Shown: positions 38,782-47,327, counted from the first letter of the stretch. The stretch is DNA of 64,000 bases from Janthinobacterium sp. Marseille (GCF_000013625.1 NC_009659.1:1488001-1552000); one strand, 5' to 3'. Translations and numbers: made by a program. The notes: a model not told the origin generated them from the letters alone.

Positions 38782-38806
38782 AAGGGAGCCGAGGCTCCCT
38801 TTTTTA
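38782..38806. terminator. Bidirectional terminator between ribH and rne
   Basis: AAGGGAGC-CGAG-GCTCCCTT stem flanked by an A-run on the left and a T-run on the right, so it can stop transcription from ribH on the plus strand and from rne on the minus strand. Confidence 0.9.
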
Positions 38807-38840
38807 ACGGCCATGCATCCGCAAGGGATGCATGTACTGC

Positions 38841-41765
38841 TTACCGTTTTGTTTCCATTTGAACCAATGGTTCCGTCGATTGCGGCGGCAGTGGTTTGCG
38901 TTCACGCGGTACGCGTGCTGGCGCTACATACTTGGCGGCTTCTTCCTGGGCTGCGCGCAGCTTTTCAGGATTGGTCGATGCCAGTACCAGGCCTGCTGCT
39001 TGCAGGACTGCTGTCAGGTTGTCTGACGCCGGTGCCGCAGCGACTGGTGCTGCTGGTGCAGGGGCTGGCGCTGGGGTTGGCGCAGCAGCCGGAACCGCGG
39101 CTGGCGCTTCCTGTACTGGTGCGGCAACGACTGGTGCCGGCGCAGCTTCTACCACCACTGCGGCGACCTCAACTGCAGCAACTTCAACTACTGCTGCTGG
39201 TTCCGCTACAGCAGCTTCTGCTACTGGCGCGGCTGCAATTACCGGTGCCGGGGCAGCTTCGACTACTTGCGCGACTGGTTCGTGGGTAAACACGACAGCA
39301 GGTACGGCGACTTCTTCACGTGCTACTTCCTGCGGCACCAGCGGTGCTGCGATGGCGGCGGTGAGGGCGCTGACAGGTGCTTCCGTTGCGACTGCTTCAT
39401 TCACTGCGGCAGGAGCGACTTCGCGTGGCTGAACTTGTGGCGCGGCGGCGTTTTGTTCGCCATCGTCCTGCTGTTCTTGCGTTGCATTTACACCATCTTC
39501 ATTGCCTTCGTTTTCAGTGCCTGCTTCTGCATTGTCACGATCACGGCGATTACGGTTGCGGCCACCGCGACGGCGACGGCGACGTGGCTGTTCTTCGCCT
39601 TCTGCGGCTGGAACCGGGATACCGTTTGCATCCAATACCACGATCGCTTCACCTGCTTCGCCGGCCGGAACCGCATTGCGGGCTGGAGCGACGCTGGCAG
39701 CGATCGCTGCACCTTGCAACAAGGCCGGATCTTCCGCCACGACTTCTTTGCGTTCTTCGCGTGGTGGACGCGGTGTACGTTCACGACGACCTTGGCCTTC
39801 TGCATTGCCTTCACGTGGTTCACGCGGCTCGCGTGGCTCACGCGGTGGGCGTGGCGGACGGGCTTGTGCTTCAGCTGCGGCCGGTGCTTGCGCCGGTTTG
39901 GCTGTTTCGTCGCGTTCTTCACGATCACGACCACGGCCACCACGGCTGCGGTTGCGTTGGTTGCGACCACCATTGGCATTACGTTCACCGCGTTCGCGGC
40001 TGCGTTGTTGCTTGTCTTCTGCTGCCGGCTGGGCTGCTGCCGCTTTCGGCTGTTCAGCACCACCGCCGAGGAAAGCAAACAGTTTCTGGAAGAAGCCCTT
40101 AGCTTCGACCGGTGCTGCCTTGGCTGCTTCGACTGGCTTGCGTTCGACGATAGGAGCAGGCTGATCCGGCGTAATGCCTTTGACCATGGCTTCCTGGCGT
40201 GGCTTGCCTTCTTCTTTTTGGCGTTTGCCGTAGCTGATGTCGGTATCTGCTTCTTCCGTCATCGCGTAGCTGGCTTGGGTTTCTTCCAGGCGTGGATCGT
40301 CATGCTTGATGCGTTCCAGCTTGTAGTGTGGTGTTTCCAGGTGCTTGTTCGGGATCAGGATGACGGAAACGCGGTGACGTGTTTCGATCTTCAGGATTTC
40401 GCCACGTTTTTCGTTGAGCAGGAAGGCTGCAACGTCGACTGGTGCCTGGACGTGGATGGAAGCCGAGTTTTCCTTCATTGCTTCTTCCTGGATGATGCGC
40501 AGGACTTGCAATGCAGACGATTCGGTATCGCGGATGTGGCCGGTGCCGTTGCAACGCGGGCAGGTTACATGGCTGCCTTCGGACAGCGACGGACGCAGGC
40601 GCTGGCGCGACAGTTCCATCAGGCCGAAACGCGAGATCTTGCCCATTTGGACGCGGGCACGATCGTAGTGCAATGCATCTTTCAGGCGGGTTTCGACTTC
40701 GCGCTGGTTCTTCGCGTTTTCCATGTCGATGAAATCGATGACGATCAAGCCGCCCAGATCGCGCAAGCGCAATTGGCGGGCTACTTCTTCAGCGGCTTCA
40801 CAGTTGGTATGGAATGCGGTGGTTTCGATATCGCTGCCACGGGTGGCGCGCGCCGAGTTGACGTCGACCGATACCAGGGCTTCGGTGTGATCGATGACGA
40901 TCGCGCCGCCGGATGGCAGTGGAACCGTACGCGAGTAGGCGGTTTCGATCTGGTGTTCGATCTGGAAACGCGAGAACAGCGGCACGTCGTCACGATAGCG
41001 TTTCACACGGTGCACCATGTCGGGCATCACGTGGCTCATGAACTGCTGTGCCTGTTCGTAAATTTCGTCGGTGTCGATCAGGATTTCGCCGATATCCGGC
41101 TGGAAGTAATCGCGGATCGCGCGGATGACGAGCGAGGATTCCTGGTAAATCAGGAATGCGCCGCCACCGGATTGACCGGCACCTTCAATCGCACGCCACA
41201 ATTGCATCAGGTAATTCAAATCCCATTGCAGTTCATCGACGTTGCGGCCGATACCGGCGGTACGGGCGATGACGGACATGCCTTGTGGCAAGTCCAGCTT
41301 GTCCATGGTTTCGCGCAGTTCCTGGCGATCTTCACCTTCGACACGGCGCGATACACCGCCGCCGCGTGGATTGTTCGGCATCAGGACCAGGTAGCGACCG
41401 GCCAGCGAAATGAAGGAGGTCAGCGCAGCGCCTTTATTGCCGCGTTCTTCCTTTTCGACCTGGACCATGATTTCCTGGCCTTCGCGCAACGCATCTTTAA
41501 TGGAAGCGTTACGGACATCGACGCCTTCCTTGAAGTAGGTGCGGGCGACTTCCTTGAATGGCAGGAAACCGTGACGATCTTCACCGTAGCTGACAAAGCA
41601 GGCTTCGAGCGATGGCTCGATACGGGTGATGACGCCTTTGTAGATGTTGGACTTGCGTTGTTCGCGTCCGGTTGTTTCGATATCAATGTCGATGAGTTTT
41701 TGCCCATTGACAATGGCAACACGCAATTCTTCTTGCTGTGTTGCATTAAATAACATGCGTTTCAT
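38841..41765 (-). CDS. rne: Ribonuclease E
   Basis: Main endoribonuclease of mRNA decay and rRNA processing, and scaffold of the RNA degradosome. The N-terminal catalytic half is textbook: MKRMLFNATQQEELRVAIV, S1 domain (about 35-120), DNase-like region with VSVDVNSA and VIDFIDM catalytic Asps, and the zinc-link CPRCNGTGHI. The C-terminal 470 residues are low-complexity: an Arg/Glu-rich RNA-binding stretch, then a tail of Pro/Ala/Val repeats. The 974 aa are shorter than in E. coli (1061). A GGAGCAC ribosome-binding site precedes the ATG. The 709-bp upstream gap may hold an autoregulatory leader. Confidence 0.97.
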   Translation of the reverse strand: MKRMLFNATQQEELRVAIVNGQKLIDIDIETTGREQRKSNIYKGVITRIEPSLEACFVSYGEDRHGFLPFKEVARTYFKEGVDVRNASIKDALREGQEIMVQVEKEERGNKGAALTSFISLAGRYLVLMPNNPRGGGVSRRVEGEDRQELRETMDKLDLPQGMSVIARTAGIGRNVDELQWDLNYLMQLWRAIEGAGQSGGGAFLIYQESSLVIRAIRDYFQPDIGEILIDTDEIYEQAQQFMSHVMPDMVHRVKRYRDDVPLFSRFQIEHQIETAYSRTVPLPSGGAIVIDHTEALVSVDVNSARATRGSDIETTAFHTNCEAAEEVARQLRLRDLGGLIVIDFIDMENAKNQREVETRLKDALHYDRARVQMGKISRFGLMELSRQRLRPSLSEGSHVTCPRCNGTGHIRDTESSALQVLRIIQEEAMKENSASIHVQAPVDVAAFLLNEKRGEILKIETRHRVSVILIPNKHLETPHYKLERIKHDDPRLEETQASYAMTEEADTDISYGKRQKEEGKPRQEAMVKGITPDQPAPIVERKPVEAAKAAPVEAKGFFQKLFAFLGGGAEQPKAAAAQPAAEDKQQRSRERGERNANGGRNQRNRSRGGRGRDREERDETAKPAQAPAAAEAQARPPRPPREPREPREPREGNAEGQGRRERTPRPPREERKEVVAEDPALLQGAAIAASVAPARNAVPAGEAGEAIVVLDANGIPVPAAEGEEQPRRRRRRGGRNRNRRDRDNAEAGTENEGNEDGVNATQEQQDDGEQNAAAPQVQPREVAPAAVNEAVATEAPVSALTAAIAAPLVPQEVAREEVAVPAVVFTHEPVAQVVEAAPAPVIAAAPVAEAAVAEPAAVVEVAAVEVAAVVVEAAPAPVVAAPVQEAPAAVPAAAPTPAPAPAPAAPVAAAPASDNLTAVLQAAGLVLASTNPEKLRAAQEEAAKYVAPARVPRERKPLPPQSTEPLVQMETKR

Positions 41766-42332
41766 GTAAGTGCTCCGTGGCTCTAAGGCCGTTTTTTTAT
41801 GTGCGGTAGCGCTACATATTTACATCGATGCACAAGCGAATCGCGAACATGCGGACTGCGTGAAGCGAATAGCGGCGATAGCTCGGCTATCGGGGAAATT
41901 CGCAGCAAACTGCAGGCTACAGTGCGTTTCCATGTGGCATCAACGGCGATATGCGCCATCTACTGCAACAGTACAGGGATGTACGCGGGGCAGGAAGGTT
42001 TGGGGAGGGAATTGCCTTGGTGTGTGATACTTAGCGCAAACGCGCTGTAGTCACAACGGGGCGCGGATAGAGTGAATCGGATGCCGAATGCGCACTTGAT
42101 CCGCATCGTGCGCGTCGAATGAATCGAGCGCAACGAACACAATCGCGAGTGGTGAGCAAATTGGTTGAGCCATACAAAGCATGGGCAGAATCGGCAAACA
42201 GTTTCAACTTTATCAACCAGCAAGCTTGCTATTAAATATAGTGAGCTTGCCGGACTTATCCTAACAATCCAAACATTCTTGACCAACACCCTTGCGCGTT
42301 ATCCGATTACAACAACGGTGCAACCTTGACTC

Positions 42333-42406
42333 GCACAGGGGCGCTGCATACACATCTTTTCCATCGAATTTGCAAATTGGCGAGGCCGATGGAGACGCCC
42401 CTGTGT
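42333..42406. other. Strongly self-complementary element in the rne-rluC gap
   Basis: Outer 10-bp GC-rich stem CACAGGGGCG (42334-42343) with CGCCCCTGTG (42396-42405), then an inner 7-bp stem TCCATCG (42360-42366) with CGATGGA (42387-42393), and inside it the 12-bp palindrome AATTTGCAAATT (42367-42378). A T-rich stretch (CTTTTTATTCTT) follows 9 nt downstream on the plus strand. It could be a small RNA, a leader structure or a protein-binding dyad. Confidence 0.45.
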
Positions 42407-42432
42407 AGAATGTGCTTTTTATTCTTACACCT

Positions 42433-42454
42433 GCAATGGTTTGGTAACCATTGC
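42433..42454. promoter_or_regulatory. Dyad/hairpin just upstream of rluC
   Basis: GCAATGGTT-TGGT-AACCATTGC, a perfect 9-bp stem with a 4-nt loop, 20 bp upstream of the rluC ATG. TTGGTA at 42441 with TATATA at 42463 (16-nt spacer) could be a promoter overlapping this dyad, though it would leave almost no leader. Confidence 0.4.
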
Positions 42455-42474
42455 GAATTGATTATATATTCAAA

Positions 42475-43494
42475 ATGAAGGACTTAGCGATATTTTCTGG
42501 GAAAGAGGCTCAAACCCTATCGCCCTCCCGGTCATCACAGGTCCATTCTCAAGTTCCGGCACAAGTCCAGCTTGTCACGATCAATGATGAAGACGCTGGG
42601 CAGCGGATAGATAACTTTTTGTTGCGTATTTGTAAAGGCGTACCAAAAAGCCATATCTATCGTGTGCTGCGCTCCGGAGAGGTGCGCGTCAATAAAGGTC
42701 GCATAGATCAAACCTATCGTCTGGTCGAAGGCGATATCGTGCGCATCCCGCCCATCCGGATTGCCGAAAAAGCACCATCCACCGCGCCGGGCGCCGAATT
42801 CAAAATATTGCTTGAAGACAATCATTTGCTCGTCATCGATAAGCCGGCCGGCGTTGCCGTGCATGGTGGCTCCGGTGTCAGCTATGGCGTGATCGAACAA
42901 TTGCGGGCGGCGCGTCCGGATGCAAAGTTCCTTGAACTGGTACACAGGCTGGACCGCGATACCTCGGGCGTCCTGGTGCTGGCGAAGAAACGCTCGGCGT
43001 TGACAAATTTGCATGAGCAAATCCGCGGCGGCGAACCTGACAAGCGTTATCTGGTGCTGGTGCATGGTGACTGGAAGAATGCGCGCCAGCACATTAAGCT
43101 CCCCCTGCATAAATATACGACGCCGGAAGGCGAGCGCCGCGTGCGCGTGCAGGCTGATGGCATGGAGTCGCACACGGTGTTCAACCTGATCCAGCGCTAT
43201 GGTCCGTTTTCCCTGTTGGAAGCTGAACTGAAAACTGGTCGCACGCACCAGATCCGTGTGCACCTGGCGTCAAGCGGTTTTGCGATTGCCGGTGATGATA
43301 AATATGGCGATTTCGCGCTGAACCGTGACTTGCAAAAAGCCGATGGCGAGCGCGTGGCCTTGAAACGCATGTTTTTGCACGCACATCAGATTACATTCAT
43401 CCATCCGGAAAGCGGCAAGCCTGTGACCCTGAACGCACCTTTGCCGCCGGAATGTGAGCGCTTCCTGAAGAGTTTGAAGAAGACCGCTAATTAA
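42475..43494 (+). CDS. rluC: 23S rRNA pseudouridine synthase RluC
   Basis: Converts uridines 955, 2504 and 2580 of 23S rRNA to pseudouridine. An S4 RNA-binding domain (AGQRIDNFLLRICKGVPKSHIYRVLRSGEVRVN) is followed by the catalytic domain with the Asp in HRLDRDTSGVLVLAKK and the GRTHQIRVH motif. With the ATG at 42475 the protein has 339 aa and an N-terminal extension of about 30 residues before the S4 domain. rluC is divergent from rne, as in E. coli. Confidence 0.95.
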   Translation: MKDLAIFSGKEAQTLSPSRSSQVHSQVPAQVQLVTINDEDAGQRIDNFLLRICKGVPKSHIYRVLRSGEVRVNKGRIDQTYRLVEGDIVRIPPIRIAEKAPSTAPGAEFKILLEDNHLLVIDKPAGVAVHGGSGVSYGVIEQLRAARPDAKFLELVHRLDRDTSGVLVLAKKRSALTNLHEQIRGGEPDKRYLVLVHGDWKNARQHIKLPLHKYTTPEGERRVRVQADGMESHTVFNLIQRYGPFSLLEAELKTGRTHQIRVHLASSGFAIAGDDKYGDFALNRDLQKADGERVALKRMFLHAHQITFIHPESGKPVTLNAPLPPECERFLKSLKKTAN

Positions 43495-43576
43495 TTGATG
43501 CTGCGTTGCCGCCGCTTGGCAGCGAAGAATTCCCGTATATATAGTTAAAGGAGCTGGCAGCGCGCTGTCAGGTTAC

Positions 43577-44236
43577 ATGGCAAGAAAGCAATTTGATCTC
43601 ATCGTTTTCGATTGGGATGGCACTTTGATGGATAGCACCGCAGTCATCGTCAACTGTATACAAGCAGCAGCCAAAGACCTGGGATTACCGATCCCGGGCG
43701 AAAAAGCCGCCGCGCATGTGATAGGCCTGAGTTTGCAAAAAGCGATGGAAGCGGCGTTGCCGGGCATCGATCCCAAATATTACCCACGCATGGTTGAGCG
43801 TTACCGCTATCACTATTTAAATCAGGATGGCGGCCTGACCCTTTTCAAGGGCGTGCGCGAGATGCTGGAAGATTTGTCGCAGCAGGGCTACTTCCTGGCG
43901 GTGGCAACCGGTAAAAGCCGGGTCGGCCTGAATCGCGCGCTGGATGTTTCCAAGCTGCTGTCGCTGTTCGATGCGACCCGTTGTGCCGATGAAACCTTTT
44001 CCAAGCCGCATCCGGCGATGTTGCAGGAACTGACGCGCGAATTGGGCCAGGATATGAAGCGCACCGTGATGGTGGGCGATACCACGCACGATTTGTTGTT
44101 GGCGCAAAATGCCGGCGCGGCCGGTGTGGCCGTGCATTACGGTGCGCATACCCCGGCCGAACTGACGGCACTCAACCCACTGTATTCAGCAACTTCAGTG
44201 CCTGAGCTGCATAGCTGGCTCAATGAAAACGGATAA
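43577..44236 (+). CDS. HAD-IA hydrolase, phosphoglycolate-phosphatase-like
   Basis: A 219-aa HAD hydrolase with nucleophile Asp12 and acid Asp14 in VFDWDGTLMDS, a small helical cap, TGK (motif II), the Lys in FSKPHP and the metal motif MVGDTTHDLLLA. It belongs to the Gph-like group, but the substrate cannot be fixed by sequence. It is followed 6 nt later by the Rieske gene, and comes after rluC, an order that recurs in this group of bacteria as I recall it. Confidence 0.88.
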   Translation: MARKQFDLIVFDWDGTLMDSTAVIVNCIQAAAKDLGLPIPGEKAAAHVIGLSLQKAMEAALPGIDPKYYPRMVERYRYHYLNQDGGLTLFKGVREMLEDLSQQGYFLAVATGKSRVGLNRALDVSKLLSLFDATRCADETFSKPHPAMLQELTRELGQDMKRTVMVGDTTHDLLLAQNAGAAGVAVHYGAHTPAELTALNPLYSATSVPELHSWLNENG

Positions 44237-44242
44237 GCGAGA

Positions 44243-44611
44243 TTGATTACCGACATCCTGATCTGTGACTCGGCGGCCCTGGAAGACGGCGGCACGGGAG
44301 TGCGCTTCCCGCTGACGGCAGGTGGCGAAGATGCGACCGGTTTTGTGGTGCGCTATAACGGTGTGGTCTATGGTTACTTGAATCGTTGCGCGCATATCCC
44401 GATCGAGCTGGACTGGAATAACGGCGAATTTTTCGAGACGGAAGGGCGCTACCTGATTTGCTCCACGCATGGCGCGATTTACCTGCCGGAAACCGGTCGC
44501 TGTGCGGGTGGCCCTTGCCGCGGCGGACGCCTGCGTACAATTGTCGTCACCGAAAAAGATAATCAGGTATTCTGGCAGGCAGACGAATTCGTAAGACCCG
44601 CGCGCGCATAA
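44243..44611 (+). CDS. Rieske [2Fe-2S] domain protein
   Basis: A 122-aa electron-transfer protein with one Rieske cluster: ligands in NRCAHIPI (C-x-H) and CSTHGA (C-x2-H), about 20 residues apart. The TTG at 44243 is the likely start; there is no membrane segment. It resembles the stand-alone ferredoxin-like Rieske proteins encoded beside HAD phosphatases. It sits 6 nt after the phosphatase and 27 nt before the S49 peptidase, so all three are probably one operon. Redox partner unknown. Confidence 0.88.
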   Translation: MITDILICDSAALEDGGTGVRFPLTAGGEDATGFVVRYNGVVYGYLNRCAHIPIELDWNNGEFFETEGRYLICSTHGAIYLPETGRCAGGPCRGGRLRTIVVTEKDNQVFWQADEFVRPARA

Positions 44612-44638
44612 GCAGCGCGGAACAAAACACACGACATC

Positions 44639-45643
44639 ATGAGCAACGATAACGACAATTTGAATCAGCCATCCGCATGGCAGGCATCGACTGCAGCTGC
44701 ACCGAAGAAGGAAGGCTGGGAGCGCGAGGTGCTGGAAAAGCTGGCCTTTGCCACGCTCAAGGAGCAAAGGGCACGTCGGCGTTGGGGCATTTTCTTTAAA
44801 TTCGTCACGGTTGCGCTGATTGCCTTCGCGCTGTGGATGAGCTTTGGCCCATCGGTCGGCGATATGGAAAACGTTGGTCCGCATACTGCGCTGATCAAGA
44901 TTGACGGCACGATAGAAGCGAAGGGGGCCGGCGATGCTGATTCCGTTATTTCGGCATTGACCAAAGCATATGCAGATCCGGGTTCGGTTGGTTTGATTTT
45001 ACAAATCAATAGCCCGGGTGGCAGCCCGGTACAGGCCGGCATCATCAATGATGAAATGACGCGCCTGCGTAAAAAATATCCGCAAAAACCCTTGTATGTC
45101 GTGGTCAATGAAATGTGCGCATCCGGTGGTTATTACATCGCGGTGGCGGCGGATCGTATCTACGTCAACAAGGCCAGCCTGGTCGGTTCGATTGGTGTGT
45201 TGATGGATGGCTTCGGTTTCACCGGCACGATGGAAAAGCTCGGTGTCGAACGCCGCATGCTGACCGCAGGCAACAACAAGGGCTTTATGGATCCATTCAG
45301 CCCGCAGACCGAAACGCAAAAACACTATGCGCAAGACATGCTGAATGAAATCCATCAGCAATTCATCGACGTGGTGCGCAAGGGCCGTGGCAAGCGCCTG
45401 AAAGAAACACCGGAAACTTTCTCCGGCCTGGTATGGACCGGCGCCAAATCGATAGAGCTGGGCCTGGCTGATGGCTTTGGTACGGTAGAGAGTGTGGCGC
45501 GTGATGAATTTAAATCGACCAATATCGTCGACTACACACAGCGCGAAGGTTTGTCGGATCGTGTACTGCGGAAGTTTGGTGCAGCGGCAGGTGCTTCGGC
45601 CGTCAAGGCGATCACTGAATCAGCAGCGCCTATCCTGAAGTAA
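44639..45643 (+). CDS. S49-family signal peptide peptidase (short SppA)
   Basis: A 334-aa inner-membrane serine peptidase. A basic N-terminus and one membrane helix (about 51-70) anchor the protein, with the catalytic domain outside. Ser162 (CASGGYYIA) and Lys214 (AGNNKGFMDPF) are 52 residues apart, the spacing of the single-domain (Bacillus-type) SppA dyad. It likely clears signal peptides left after secretion. It is the last gene of rluC-HAD-Rieske-S49, followed by a possible separate small transcription unit. Confidence 0.92.
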   Translation: MSNDNDNLNQPSAWQASTAAAPKKEGWEREVLEKLAFATLKEQRARRRWGIFFKFVTVALIAFALWMSFGPSVGDMENVGPHTALIKIDGTIEAKGAGDADSVISALTKAYADPGSVGLILQINSPGGSPVQAGIINDEMTRLRKKYPQKPLYVVVNEMCASGGYYIAVAADRIYVNKASLVGSIGVLMDGFGFTGTMEKLGVERRMLTAGNNKGFMDPFSPQTETQKHYAQDMLNEIHQQFIDVVRKGRGKRLKETPETFSGLVWTGAKSIELGLADGFGTVESVARDEFKSTNIVDYTQREGLSDRVLRKFGAAAGASAVKAITESAAPILK

Positions 45644-45706
45644 TTCTGTAAATGCGCAGTGCTGCAAAGCAGATAGTAGTGCGTTGCTGCAAGAATGTAA
45701 CCGAGC

Positions 45707-45734
45707 TTGAAATCTGTTTGCGCTTGTCTATATT
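45707..45734 (+). promoter_or_regulatory. Sigma-70-like promoter of the small unit at 45.7-45.9 kb
   Basis: TTGAAA (45707-45712), 16-nt spacer, TATATT (45729-45734), each 5/6 to consensus. It lies 64 bp past the S49 peptidase stop and would start transcription about 25 nt before the small ORF. Confidence 0.55.
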
Positions 45735-45765
45735 GGAATTGCGCTATCAGCATCTGGAGATGTGA

Positions 45766-45837
45766 ATGCAACAACGTCTGCAACTGCTAAGGGGCATCCG
45801 CTCGCATTTCGGTAGCGTGTCTATGCTGGAAAAATGA
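45766..45837 (+). CDS. Candidate 23-aa small ORF within a small RNA unit
   Basis: Not a recognised family. The ATG at 45766 follows GGAG by 6 nt, a good ribosome-binding site; the ORF runs 23 codons to a TGA. The product is basic and hydrophobic (starts MQQRLQLLRGIRS, ends SMLEK), with no membrane span. A promoter lies just upstream, and three short hairpins and a terminator lie just downstream, which makes it a self-contained unit of about 170 nt. It could encode a leader peptide, a small protein or be incidental in a small RNA. Confidence 0.45.
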   Translation: MQQRLQLLRGIRSHFGSVSMLEK

Positions 45838-45875
45838 AGGTCTTCGACCTCTCCTAATGTCTCCTTCGGAGACAG

Positions 45876-45912
45876 GCAAAACGGCGATGAAACATCGCCG
45901 TTTTGCATTTTT
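45876..45912 (+). terminator. Terminator of the small unit
   Basis: Perfect 14-bp stem GCAAAACGGCGATG / CATCGCCGTTTTGC with an AAA loop, then ATTTTTGC. Two shorter hairpins lie immediately upstream: AGGTC-TTC-GACCT (45838-45850) and GTCTCC-TTC-GGAGAC (45859-45873). It also separates this unit from the convergent methylase gene. Confidence 0.85.
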
Positions 45913-45914
45913 GC

Positions 45915-46670
45915 TCAGCTATCTGCGAGCAATAAAAATACCGTTGGTTTTTTATGGAAATCTGGCGTCTTGCCGGATGCCAGGTCGGCTTTCCAGCGCG
46001 CGGCAGTTTGCGTTTTGATCGCTTCCGATGACAGGGTGAGATCAGTGGCAATGCTGAGCAGCGTATTCGGATTGCAGGTGTTGACCAATGTTTCCAGCAA
46101 GCCGGCATTGCGATACGGTGTTTCAATAAAGAATTGCGTTTGCTTTTCCTGCCGCGAGCGATCTTCCAGTTGCTTGATGCGCTTGCTGCGCGCTGCCGCA
46201 TCGATAGGCAGGTAACCGTTGAAGGCAAAGTTTTGTCCGCTCAGGCCGCTCGCCATGACGGCCAGCAATAAGGAAGACGGGCCCACCAATGGTTTGACCT
46301 GGATGCCGCGCGCATGTGCGAGGCGCACCAGGTTCGCACCCGGATCTGCAACTGCCGGCACGCCGGCTTCCGATATCAGGCCGGCATCCTGTCCCGCCAG
46401 CATGGGTTCGAGCAGCGCAGGCAGTGCTTTCGCTTCAGTATTGACGTTGAGTTCGGCGATGCGTATTTCCTGTATCGGCTTTGCCAGGGTATTGCGTGTA
46501 CCTATCAGTTTGAGGAAGGCGCGCGTGGTCTTGGCGTTTTCCGCGACGAAGTAATCGAGTCTGGCGGTGATGTTTTGTACGTCTTGCGGAATGATATGGG
46601 CCAGCGGATCAGTGTCGGCGACCTGGGTCTCGCCCAGCGTATTTGGTATGAGGTAGAGAATGCCTGGCAT
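45915..46670 (-). CDS. Tetrapyrrole-methylase-family (RsmI-like) SAM methyltransferase
   Basis: A 251-aa SAM-dependent methylase of the RsmI/tetrapyrrole family. The glycine-rich turn is AGLISEAGVPAVADPGANLV, with PLVGPSSLLLAVMASGLSG matching the RsmI cofactor pocket. It lacks the N-terminal GTLYVVATPIGN of true RsmI (here GILYLIPNTLGE), so it is a paralogue, and rRNA substrate is only a guess. It is 42 nt downstream of maf on the same strand. Confidence 0.85.
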   Translation of the reverse strand: MPGILYLIPNTLGETQVADTDPLAHIIPQDVQNITARLDYFVAENAKTTRAFLKLIGTRNTLAKPIQEIRIAELNVNTEAKALPALLEPMLAGQDAGLISEAGVPAVADPGANLVRLAHARGIQVKPLVGPSSLLLAVMASGLSGQNFAFNGYLPIDAAARSKRIKQLEDRSRQEKQTQFFIETPYRNAGLLETLVNTCNPNTLLSIATDLTLSSEAIKTQTAARWKADLASGKTPDFHKKPTVFLLLADS

Positions 46671-46712
46671 GTTTTATCTGTCGTGAAGGCGGCGCAGCAG
46701 GGCCGGCCTGTT

Positions 46713-47327
46713 TTAATTGTTGAAGAAGCTGATGTTGGCGCGACGCAGCATGCCGGTCAAGGCAATCAAGGGCAGGCCGGTGAGGGCGGTCGGGTCGCTG
46801 CTGCTGATTTTTTCCAGGATGGCGATGCCCAAACCTTCGTTTTTCGCGCTGCCGGCACAATCGTAGGGCTGTTCTATGCGCAAGTAAGCATCCAGTTCGG
46901 CATCCGGCAGGTCGCGGAAGGTGACAAAGGTCTGGATATTGTCCAGCTGGATCTGCGGCGACGAAATACCGCTGCGGCCATCGAACAGGCACAGTGCGGT
47001 ATGGAAGATCACTTCGCGGCCGCGCATAGTTTGTAATTGCCGCAAGGCATTCGCGTGATTACCCGGTTTGCCTATCTGCGCGCCGTCCAACGTGGCGACC
47101 TGGTCCGACCCGATGACCAGCGCATCCGGTGCCCTGGCTGCAATCGCCGCGGCTTTTTGTTGTGCTAATCGCAACGCCGTGGCCGCCGGAGTCTCGCCGG
47201 GCAGTGCGGTTTCGTCGATATCCGGCGACATGACCTCGAAGGGCAGGCCCAGTCGGGATAGCAATTCCTTGCGGTAAACCGAGCTGGAACCGAGGATCAG
47301 GCGTGCTGGCGGGGATAAAGAGGGCAT
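46713..47327 (-). CDS. Maf-family nucleotide pyrophosphatase (YceF type)
   Basis: A 204-aa house-cleaning pyrophosphatase. The N-terminal LILGSSSVYRKELLSRLGLPFE, the catalytic SPDIDETAL and GSDQVATLDGAQIGKP motifs define the Maf family; YceF-type members hydrolyse 7-methyl-GTP. Position beside yceD-rpmF matches E. coli yceF. It is divergent from yceD across about 107 bp. The C-terminal ISFFNN tail is typical of the beta/gamma members. Confidence 0.9.
   Translation of the reverse strand: MPSLSPPARLILGSSSVYRKELLSRLGLPFEVMSPDIDETALPGETPAATALRLAQQKAAAIAARAPDALVIGSDQVATLDGAQIGKPGNHANALRQLQTMRGREVIFHTALCLFDGRSGISSPQIQLDNIQTFVTFRDLPDAELDAYLRIEQPYDCAGSAKNEGLGIAILEKISSSDPTALTGLPLIALTGMLRRANISFFNN

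Larger units (their letters stand above)
41766..42474. other. 709-bp rne-rluC divergent intergenic region
   Basis: No convincing gene on either strand. It holds the rne 5' leader with the hairpin CGATAGC-TCG-GCTATCG (41876-41892, about 110 nt before the rne ATG), a 12-bp palindrome AGCAAGCTTGCT (42219-42230), the structured element at 42333-42406 and a rluC-proximal dyad at 42433-42454. The length is unusual for this compact genome and suits a long regulated rne leader. Confidence 0.6.

Noticed and set aside
39267..41753. An 828-codon open frame antisense to rne
   Set aside because: It is the complement of the RNase E frame, which is clearly coding. The product is a run of Phe, Ala, Cys and Arg with no recognisable domain, so it is a shadow of the real gene.
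41960..42289. 109-codon frame on the minus strand in the rne-rluC gap
   Set aside because: No ribosome-binding site, no recognisable domain, composition (Cys, Ser and Leu-rich) like translated non-coding DNA.
45713..45760. A promoter on the minus strand for the methylase gene
   Set aside because: The methylase is read on the minus strand and ends at 45915, so this region is downstream of it, not upstream.
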